In this document: positions 47,924-57,299 of the stretch, in pieces
How positions within the stretch are numbered: position 1 is the stretch's first letter
How the letters are laid out: every line of letters starts with the position of its first letter
Assembly: GCF_001949145.1 (NCBI RefSeq)
Contig: NW_019091581.1
Location: forward strand, 245,465-302,763
Direction of reading: 5' to 3'
DNA length: 57,299 nt
Origin: Acanthaster planci
Taxonomy: Eukaryota > Echinodermata > Asteroidea > Valvatida > Acanthasteridae
Notes under the pieces: generated by a model
Told to the model about the DNA's origin: nothing
The model's input: only the letters and a program-made list of their open reading frames with translations
Database searches by the model: none
Translations under genes and position numbers: made by a program

Positions 47924-48349
47924 AATACACACACTCAGATAATATAAAGAAATGACAAGCTATAGGGCAAGTGCTTTTCTTGTAGCTCTTGCAGAGTTGG
48001 ACCGAGTTCAGGTAATTTTTGTTGTGTAATTTTTTCTGTTTTTTTTCTTGTATGTGGTGACTTAACACACAGAATTTCAGCTGGATTTTGTTTTCGATTC
48101 TCCCGTTTTGGGACTAGTGAGGATTTCCATTCATGTGGTGGCAGGTTCGACATTTAGGAAATCGCTGTACCAAGAACAATTTGGGTTCGGTCTGTGATAC
48201 ATGTAGGTAGCTGGTTGAATAATTGAACTTGGACCAGAAGTGAAAGGGCCGGTACTGCAGCCAGTAACACATCTCCGAGGTCGGAGCGGGTCTTAAATAT
48301 TGACAAATTCAGCTGCAGCAGCATAATCAAGAGGTATTACCCTAATGAC

Positions 48350-48355
48350 AATAAA
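48350..48355 (+). terminator. Candidate distal polyadenylation signal of UBE2L3
   Basis: AATAAA about 525 bases after the stop codon. Later AATAAA hexamers occur (for example near 49490 and 50443), and long 3' ends cannot be excluded. Confidence 0.4.
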
Positions 48356-48360
48356 GTTAA

Positions 48361-51300
48361 ACCATCAGGCCTGTTTTTTTTTCAAAGAGAACTTACTTGT
48401 AGTTAAGTAACGAGTATTTACAGTGCCCACTGATCTATTCCTGTATGTTCAGTAGACTCACGCACCTGTTCTGAACACAGTATTTTTCCCGTGCACTTGT
48501 AACATTTGCACTCGTGTTGTAAGTCAGACGACAAAACACGATGAGTGACTGCCCATCTGTCTCTGGGAGCACATGCACGAGACAGTAGTAAAAAAGGCAC
48601 CCGCAGTATTTTGTAGTGGGCCGAAACCGTACGCTTGTGGATTGTGTTCTGAAGCAAATGTACACGTTTTTGTTGACTGGTAATATTGGCGGGTAGTTAA
48701 CATCTTGGATGAAGTGTTTTTGACGTGGCCAAGTTTGCCACAAGCGCCTGCAGTCTTTAATCAGTGCCACCCCCCTCCCCGAAACAGCATTTGATACTGC
48801 ATGTATTACTCCTTTTGTTTTTTTTCCCCATGGGGGACGTTAGGCCTATTGTTCTGAGGTTTTTCATTCTAAGGTTTTTACACAGAAGAGCTTTACCTTA
48901 GCTGTTTAGAAAAAGGGCCTGAAACGGCCCGAGCTGGAGACAACAGAAATAATTTGGTATATTAGTGTGCATTGTAAGGTTTGGTATACAGAGAGAAAAG
49001 CCTTCACCCCCCAATAATCTCCCAACGTGCCTAACTGCATTTACACTCCTCAAGGATGTAGGCTGGGGGGTCCCCCGGACGCATCCCCCCTCCCACCAAC
49101 AAAAGGAAGTTCTTCTTGAGGAGTTCATATTTTTATTTTTTAAACCAAACAGCAGTACGGTATTTTATCGAGGTGAAAGGATGTGGGTTTTTGATACATG
49201 ACGACTGAAAAAGTAATGTGGCAAATACATGTATCTGGGGCAATCTGCTTTTCACGTGCACACTTGCTTTCCTCGTTTCAATGTTGGAAGTTGGAGTTCT
49301 GCTTTCTTGCAAATTGCACCCCCCCGGGCCAAACTAGCCTATACCCTGCACCAGAGCTGAATTTGTCAACTACTTTCACTGGTATGCAATCTGTGTCTTT
49401 GTTGGATTAACCTTAATATGTAAGATAACTCTTTTAAGTCAAATTATGAACACTTCACAATGGTTATTGTGGTTCTGTTGCTGTATAGAAATAAAATAAT
49501 GCTACTGCCTAAAATCCTAACATTCTTTTGCCCCCGTTTTCACTTTTGCGGACTGAATTTGTAGAGCATTTTCACACATCTGAAGAACAATTTCCCAAAT
49601 AGTGGAAACCACTGCACCTTTGAAGCTCCAATAATTGAAACAGCTCTGAATGCTCCTTGCACAAGCATTCAGAGCAGTAGTCATCAGAGGATGAAATATT
49701 CCATGGTCGGCAGAACCACATGTTATTGTTATGCTATCACTGGACACTCCTGATGGCCCCCATCAATGGCAAAAGGCATTGTAATAGCTATTTTTCTATA
49801 GCAAGTTTTCCGTTGCAGGGAAGCCATCAGGAATGTCCCATGTCGCTGGATTCATCTGTACATTTAACTTGCCCCGTAACACCAACAAGGTGTCAAAGTG
49901 TGTGGTTAGCAAAATGTGATTTTGAATGAGAGTATTGTGTTGATTCCTTGTCAAGTGCTCATGCGCCTTTCAGCTCTCTCTAGGAATCTGGGCCCAATGT
50001 CATGGCACTGCTCATTAGCTAATAAGCCAGTTCGGTATTTCAAAAAGCCAGGGTCTTTTGGGAACAAAGCGCACCTATCAGTCAGCACGAGTCAGCGCAT
50101 GGCTGCACCGCTAGGACAGTCTACTGGGTGTGCGCGGTTGTTCGCGAATAGCCTCGTACTGAGCATGCGCTGTTGGAATACTAAACTGGCTCATTTTGTG
50201 CTAACAGGGAGCCTTCGTCTATTTCAAGAAGACCATTAAGCAGTCAGGAAAGCAATAGCATGTCCTACTCCATCATGATGTAGCAATACAAATCTTCATG
50301 TGCGCCCAACTGTTAGCGCATCTATGTCATGAATTACTGTTGAAGCAGCAGTGTGGTTGCACTGCTATAGTAAACACCACTTTCATGCTGTTACACAGCG
50401 CTGTGTATTGGACCCAGATATGCATAGGTCTTAAATGAATAAAGTAAATTAGGAAGCAATACTCTTTAACGTCAGTCTAAGAAACAAAGGGGTTTTTCCA
50501 GATGTCACTTATGTCTGAATCTTAGGCTTTGTCTCCGACATAAAAATTGCTTGTTGGCAGTTGCTTGTAATCTTTTAATGTACATGTACCTTCAGTTTTT
50601 GGGTCGGTAACAAAACCTTTTTTTTAATTGAGCTAAAGTCTTGGGGTTATAATTTGGGAAATGCCAGTCAGGACGGACGCTGAATAAGAAATCCCCCAAA
50701 ATATGACATGTACTACCCGGGGTAATTTTTTACCAAATATTAATTTTTTTTTTAAAAAGAAAGTCTAATTTCCTTACTCCTGTCTTTGGGAGGAACCCAT
50801 TGTCTGTGTTGTGTGATTATTCAGCTGGTAAGTCAAATTCATTTCAATGAAAAAAAAATTACAAGTGTTACAATGAGGCCAAACATTTGGGGTTTTTGGT
50901 CGACGGTCGGTTTTTTGTTTTTTTTCACAGCGAATGTAATGTGTGTAGCAACTTTTAGCACTGGTTTAAAATAAATTCATCATGCCTACTAAGGGGCTTT
51001 TTGTATTATTTATGATTGTCTTGATTGTTTCTTTGTGGAATTGGAATCCAGCCCGTGTGAAAATGATTAGAAAATAAAACAGACTCAGTTGTACCTTTTA
51101 TGATGGAATGATGAAAAATTCATTTAAATGTACAAGTAATGTTTAATTCATGGAAAGCATTTTTTGACCAGATCCCACAAAATTGGCCGAAGGGCTGTTT
51201 GTGCAGTACATGTAGTGTAGTTCAGTTTGGTTTCTATCGATCTGTGTTGTGTTTGCATTTGTTGTGGGAAGCCTTTAATTCCCAAGTGGCTCTGGCAAGT

Positions 51301-54049
51301 TATGACTCGTCGTTTTGTTAGAGTGGGTGATACATAAATACTGGGAATTAACATGTAAGTGTGTGTGTACTTATGCGAAGCTATAAATTTACTTACAAAA
51401 TTTTAACTGTGAGATATCAGTGGATCACCAACACATCTCTTGCAAGATTTTGGTAGTGATCTGTATGCAAGACCCATGTCTCACATGCCAATATAAAGCA
51501 CTAAGTTTCATTGTAGTGAGCACTTTTACCTTTTGAAAATTGGACCCATTTGTGCATGCTTTGTAATGACCTGGTGTATGCACAATATAGTACACATAAT
51601 AACCATATTCATATTCAAGATGGGTTTCCTGATAAATTCTATTCCCTATTTCCACTATCCACCACAGCCTCAATGGGCCTGTTTCTTTCACAGTGGATCC
51701 AAATCACAATCAGTGATTTGCCACTGGTTTACTGATACCCGAACCCTCCTAATGGATAGCACAAACTAGCCCTGGGATCACTGATCACTATCCGGATATG
51801 TGAGAAATAACAGTGTGTGCCCGAATCACCATGCACAAACAAATAAAGCCACTGGAAAATTAACTTTTTGGGCCTCCAAACATGTGCTGCCACCACATTC
51901 TGTGCAGCAGGGCAATTATCATTTGTCATTTATCCAAGTGTTTGAGCAGTGTCAAGCAATGACCAAATACACTGTGGGTTAGAGACTTCAAATATTTGAC
52001 GTAAAATAGCCCTGTCATTGAATAAAATGAATGCACATGTGAGCATATGCAAAACGGCCTTTAACTCAAAGACAGCAAGAGTCCGGCACAACAACCTAAG
52101 CCATTGCACAAGGAACAGATTTTGAATCTACCTGTGAGAGACATGAACACATTTGGGCCTTCAAAACTGATGCACCTTGTGGCTTTCTCTCTGTTGGTAT
52201 GACATCACTATGGCCTTCTAATGCACCACTAAGGGACAAAATTCCCCTCCGTGCTGTTCAATAATATACATTAGACACAGTTTATAAGTCCTTGGAAATC
52301 AGGTCAATTAAACTGGGTACTTTTATGTCACAGTGTCTCTGAATAGCTTGTCATTATGTCTTTCATTACACACCGGGCTGACAACTCTTGAGCAGAAGTC
52401 TTTGGAATATTAGGTTATTCTCATGCATAATTGGAATTTTCATGCCAAAATTAAATGAAATGAAAGCTCATTTAAAAAATTCCTTGGGGCCTGTACACTT
52501 TGTCCAACACTAAAAAATAAAGGTACTGTAAGTGTAGGTGGCCATTTGTGACAAAATTTATTGCCAGGAAAATGTTTCATTTCTGATTTGCTGTTTCATT
52601 ATTTCAATAGATTTGTGGTATTTTAAAAACCTTGTAAATGGAGAAAATAACCTTTGTCAACACTATTGGGACCACACATGATGGTGTATTTAAAGGGTAA
52701 CAGAAATAGAAAACATTTAGTTCACATGAAGTATTTTAAAATAACAATAAATATGTAAACATTTCAAAAACATTTAATGTTTACCCCATTAATTGTGACC
52801 CCAAAATGAATAAAAAAATCCTGCGTTTCCCCACTCACAAAAATTCCCATTTTGGCCGTTTACGCTCCCAAGTCCCAGGCTTATTGGATGATGTCATCGC
52901 CAGAACGCTGTACAGTGTACATGTATATGTACGTGTACACTGCGCACATGAAACCGGCTTGGCCCACAGGCAATCACTGTCTCAGTTCAAGGTAGAAATT
53001 CAAAAGACTCAGTCCTAGCATGTATTTCTTTAGGTCAAATAGGCCTACGGAAAAAAAAAATCAGTACTAGAACATGTGCCATACTGCTCATCTCATTTTC
53101 TCTGCCAAAAAAACCCTCTCAACCCTTGAGCTTAAACTCTAGCTTTGTGCATCTTTTTAAGTGGGGCCTCAAACAACACAAAGTTCACTCTGCATTGCAT
53201 GTACATGTAACTTCCACCCCATCTTGAGGGCAAATTTCTCAGATCTTTGTTGTTGGTTACTTAACTGTGAGGGTAGCAGTGAACCACAGAGGAATGCAGA
53301 CCACTCATTCGAGAGTTTCTGGCCAGCTTATTAGCATTAATAGTGCCCCCCCCACAGTATCTTTTGCAAATACTTGCCAGGAGCAACTCCCTTGGTCTTT
53401 GAGCTTTCATATGAGAGCAGAATGGCTAAAAACAACAGTTAAAAATGGTCCTAAGTGCCCGAGAAAGTTGAGGGTTGCCACTTGAAAAACGGCTGCAATC
53501 GGACTTCGAAAAATCACTTTTTTGGGGGTGATTTTGTTTTGTGGGAATAATTAAAAATGTAATTGGNAATAATTTCATTTGTGTTTCTGAAATCTCAGGG
53601 ATGTTGGTATGCATGTTATTGGGCCCTGGACAGTGCTGATTTTACACTGTTTTCAAAGGGGCTTGTACCCAGAGCGCTCAGACAGTAACTGGTCACAGCG
53701 CCCTCGCTTGGTGGCAGTTTGTGCTTCACACGTATCCTGTGCCACCTTGTCACCGGTCTGGCCATGCTGCAGGCACGTGTAGTCTCTTGATTGCTTAACA
53801 ATTCAGGTAGTGTCTTGATTTTTCACTCTAAGACCTTCATTTTATTGGAATTTTGATTGATGGTGTAATTTTAGTAGTGTGTTGACATTATAGAAGGATT
53901 AATAAGTAAGAATAGGTTTGATTAGAAAATACAAGCGTCAGTAATTTCAGCCATGGAGCTACCTCCATGTTTCAGCCATGTCAGCCAAGATGGCTCCCTA
54001 GCACATGTACTTCGAGAGTCTAATATTATAAATATAGGTCACCACTCCT
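48361..54049. other. Non-coding stretch downstream of UBE2L3
   Basis: No conserved protein or RNA gene recognised. It contains several pyrimidine-rich and T-rich tracts, the single undetermined base (53567), and a segment at 53717-53755 (TTTGTGCT..CACAC, CCTGTGCCACCTTG) that recurs at about 55733-55772. Part could be a long UBE2L3 3' untranslated region. Confidence 0.4.
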
Positions 54050-54051
54050 AC

Positions 54052-54480
54052 CTCCAGAACCCGGACTGGTCGATAAGATACTACATGCACCAATGGGCTC
54101 TTCCAAAACTTTGGCAGCAGTTTAGATGTCTTGACATGGAACAGCCGTCGAGACGATGAGGGCTAGGGGTCAAGTGACGTAATGTTCAAGGACTTTATTT
54201 TAAAGATGGGGACTGTGAGAGCAAGCCCGTGAGATTGAATGGATAAAGGCAAAAAGACTGGAAAATACCTTATTAACGTGAGTGAAATCATTCAATAAAT
54301 GGTTTTTAGAAAGCAGAGAGGTCAAGAATCATGTTCGTGTGCAAAAGAAATTGTGCCCACGATGATAAGTGGGTGCGCCGAAATGTTCAATACGTCGACA
54401 CGAAATTGCGTATACGGATGAGTGGCTAAGGATGGATTGGGAGTGAGAGTCTGTGCCACACTAGTGGGGCTAGGGAGTGG
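54052..54480 (+). repeat. Dispersed repeat, family R copy 2
   Basis: From 54125 to about 54410 it matches 44205-44500 in direct orientation (shared strings TGTCTTGACATGGAACAG, AAAGACTGGAAAATACC, GTGCAAAAGAAATTGTGCCC). The part at 54060-54125 matches the complement of 44135-44200. The right edge TGTGCCACACTAGTGGGGCT mirrors the left edge of copy 1. No coding content. Confidence 0.65.
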
Positions 54481-54852
54481 ATAGACATGATAGAGAACAT
54501 CAAGAACAAAGATGGCGGATACATGCACATACCGTAACTTAATTTTGATTTTGTTACGTAAAATAGAAAACACTCCTAATAAGGAAAATAAAAGTCAGGG
54601 CAAATACATGTAGGCTATTGGAGAGACTTTACCCTGACCATTTAATGTGGATTTTATTTGGTGATATTTATTTATGTGAGATGGTAAATGTCATGCCATC
54701 TTTTCATTTGGTGTCAAAATGGCGACTCCCACATGTACATGTATCTCGACCTTTAGCACTCCTGTTGCACTTCAGCGTTTGTAATCAACGACCCGGGAAC
54801 TGTTCCCGAGAATTGTTCGCGAGTCCCATGAGAATGGGGTTTCTAATAGGCC

Positions 54853-54928
54853 CGTGGGGTCCGACGTCCACTCCTTGTGGGAGAGGAGCTACTGTAGGAG
54901 CGGACGTCGTACCCCACAGTTCTGGGGG
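54853..54928. repeat. ACGTC hairpin, copy 2
   Basis: The left arm GTGGGGTCCGACGTCC and the right arm GGACGTCGTACCCCACAGTT then CTGGGGG form an imperfect hairpin. The right arm shares CCCCACAGTTCTGGGGG with copy 1 at 42229-42307, so the two belong to one family. Confidence 0.75.
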
Positions 54929-55797
54929 TAACTAACTGTGATACTGCGGTCATTGGTGGGCTCAGTGCATGCACAGTCTGATAAACATGAACGGCATGAA
55001 TGGAGCGACAGTCAGCTGGTAGAAGCGAGAAATTGGTGAGCAATAATCTCATTTTTTTTTCAAAAATACTCTGTCTCACGCTCTGAAACTTTTGTTTAAT
55101 ATCCCCGTTTTAGGAGGTAGGTATAAATTAAGCAGGTATGCTGACAGGGGAAATTTGATTTCTTACAGCTGTGAACCATTTCACCACAAAAATTTGATTC
55201 CAAAACACCATAACGTTGCGACGCCACGTAAACCTTTTCTCCAAGTGGATCACAGAGTTAGTGGGTTAGAGTTCTTGAAGTACATGTACTGTAGCTCCCC
55301 CCATGTACAACGCTGCATCTATTTATGGTAATCTGTCACGTGTAGGCCTGTGAATGGATTGTGTATCTTCGGAACAGACTACATTTATCCAGGTTGAATA
55401 TTTACTTATTCCATGACATTTAATGAACTGTTTGGAGCGAGGATGAAACACCACTGGGTTTTCATTGTCAAATGTTCTGTCGAAATGGTGTAGATTGTTT
55501 ATCAGTCGTGCCATGGTGTGACATAAGTAATAATTATTTGGAACAACCTGGTTCACCCTCCTTGGCATGTACATGTATGTGTGCGATACATCATTTGCTG
55601 TTGTAACAAGTACAGTATAGATGCACAACAAATTATTACTGCCCTTTTGTGGTTTTTGACTGGTGATTGTAGAACACATTTTTCTATGTAGGCCCTACAT
55701 GTACTAATGGAACTTCTTTCATTCTTTGTGGGTTTGTGCTACACACTTTCCTGTGCCACCTTGCCACTAGTGTTAGGTGGTTCCCGAATTCTCAGAG

Positions 55798-56178
55798 CCG
55801 GTGTGGCAGTCTCAGCTGTCTCTTGGTCTCAGCGGTCCCCCTTACCAAATATGGTAAAAATATGTCATACCATCTCTGTGCACAATAACGGGAAAGTTGT
55901 CCGTTTAAGCAGCGTGCTGAGCAGTGCAATCCATGCATGCTTCACATTGTATGTCACGTGTACTGTACATAGGCCTACACCAAAGATAGTAGCACCGCTT
56001 GTAGTATCGTACCTTTGGCCTACACGTACAGTAGTAACTTGGCTGTCATGGCGGCATGCGAGTTAGTCATGTGGACATCTCAGCACGGAAGACCAACGAG
56101 ACCGTGCTTGTGTTGTGCTGAAATGTCCGTACGTCGGGGGACCGCTGAGACCGGAGACAGCTGAGACTGCCAAACCGG
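55798..56178. mobile_element. Inverted-repeat element with about 43-bp arms
   Basis: The left arm contains GGCAGTCTCAGCTGTCTC and GGTCTCAGCGGTCCCCC (55798-55841). The right arm (56136-56178) is its complement with one or two differences. Length about 380 bp. The termini are near CCGGTGTGGCAG. I could not fix a target duplication, so the superfamily is open. Confidence 0.55.
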
Positions 56179-57299
56179 TTTCGGCTTTAGCTAAGGACTG
56201 CGATTCAGAGTCAGAATGGGCTCCCAAAGATATAAAGAAAAACATAAAGGTTTAATAAAACACATTAAAAATCTGTCGCTGCAGCATCACGCCGGTGCCA
56301 CTCTCGAATGGCACAACGATTGGCTTTTTGTCATTAGTGGGCTTTCACATTATCCACAGTGGGTATCTGAATTTTATTTTTGTCTCTTCGTAGACTAGTC
56401 ATGGCTGGAATAAATTTGCAACATGTATGCACAACCATGATACAACTCAGTACTGCTTCCTCCTGCACTATTTTCCACTCTACGTACATGTACCGGGTAT
56501 AAAAATACTCCAGTCAGAACAACAACTGATTTGCCGTTGCAAGTTCATGTAACTTTACCCATAACACAAATGGAATCGTCGACCATACCATGGAACTTCA
56601 TGGACTGGATCACGTGTATTTTTTTAACATGCGCCAACATATCGTAAATGGCTATGGACCATGCATAAACTGGTCATTTGTCCACAGTGGGCACATGTAA
56701 AACTCCGATACGTCCACTTTCTTGTAAGCTACATGTATGCCATTGCCCGGGTCCATGAATGGAACTAGCTCTGAAGTGAGAAGTTGAGAACCGAGACCCT
56801 CGCTGGACAGTAAAAAAGTTGTGGACTCTGGTGCATAAGTTTGGGCAACGGCTAGGCTTTTTCTTAACCACTCGACGATTTTGCCTGGTGTCAAACATGT
56901 ATATGTGGAAAGTAAATGTACAACATGTCACACGCAAGTACCCACGCAATGTTGAAGTCACAGCCACATGTAAAACAGTCTTCGAGCTTCATGGCTTCCG
57001 GCCGTCAAAGCTCTGCTGCCCGCGCGTGCAAGAACCAATGTGGTTTGGTACCCAGACACAAAGGTATTTTACAGTTCATTTGTGTACACATTTTCCCTTG
57101 TGTGGAGGGTGCCCTGCTATAATATACAGCATGCTATACATACATGGACACGCGGGAGCGGTAATCGGATTCGATGTTTGCTTATCACCCACTGGTGCTG
57201 AGTGGTGATGTGACTGGGACTCGGATTTGGTGTTTGGAGTCAGCTCTTTGAATGTGGAACCGCCAATGGTGGGTACCCGGTTCTTCACAAAAGCAGAGC
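56179..57299. other. Window end, nothing recognised
   Basis: Open frames here are short, overlapping on both strands and without known motifs. An exon of a neighbouring gene cannot be excluded, but none can be supported. Confidence 0.35.

Noticed and set aside
55707-56066. 119-residue + strand frame with a hydrophobic start resembling a signal peptide
   Set aside because: It runs into the left arm of the inverted-repeat element at 55798-56178 and has no recognised domain.
1-57299. An operon-like or defence-type gene system
   Set aside because: The genes are intron-bearing or widely spaced animal housekeeping-type genes; no cluster of unknown conserved proteins is present.

Overview
This is a window of animal nuclear DNA, AT-rich and mostly non-coding. 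Three protein genes are recognisable, two of them split by GT-AG introns, among many short non-autonomous transposons and a large field of the palindromic motif ACATGTAC. The proteins and gene structures are metazoan. The repeat style suggests a marine invertebrate, perhaps a deuterostome such as an echinoderm, hemichordate or amphioxus; that placement is an impression and was not tested. There is one ambiguous base (n at 53567).

Layout. (1) 1.3-19.5 kb, + strand: MTO1, the mitochondrial MnmG/GidA-type tRNA wobble-uridine modification protein. I could assemble 17 coding exons into one open frame of 685 residues. Its introns carry a 53-bp minisatellite, two tRNA-derived SINE copies in opposite orientation, two TTAA-flanked (piggyBac-type) MITEs, two TA-flanked pogo/Tigger-like elements, one hAT-like MITE and several palindromes. 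(2) 19.5-25.1 kb: no gene seen; it holds a PIF/Harbinger-like MITE with a TTA target duplication. (3) 25.1-28.9 kb, - strand: an uninterrupted 1103-residue F-box protein of the FBXO34/FBXO46 family. (4) 29-43 kb: no gene seen. From 29.6 to 36.5 kb it is extremely rich in ACATGTAC palindromes. Beyond that are a third, internally deleted TTAA MITE, two related 0.9-1.1 kb inverted-repeat elements and an ACGTC-containing hairpin. (5) 43.4-47.8 kb, + strand: UBE2L3 (UbcH7), 4 coding exons, 154 residues, full length. (6) 48.4-57.3 kb: no gene seen; it has second copies of repeats found earlier (the foldback family of the UBE2L3 intron and the ACGTC hairpin) and another inverted-repeat element.

The genes are not an operon and have no obvious joint function. 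MTO1 acts in mitochondrial translation. The F-box protein would recruit substrates to an SCF ubiquitin ligase. UBE2L3 is a ubiquitin E2 that works with HECT and RBR ligases, so any F-box/E2 functional link is not implied by adjacency. MTO1 and the F-box gene converge; the F-box gene and UBE2L3 diverge across about 14.5 kb of repeats. I found no credible new molecular system. The observations most worth following are the ACATGTAC field, the MITE families and the expanded FBXO34/46 homologue.
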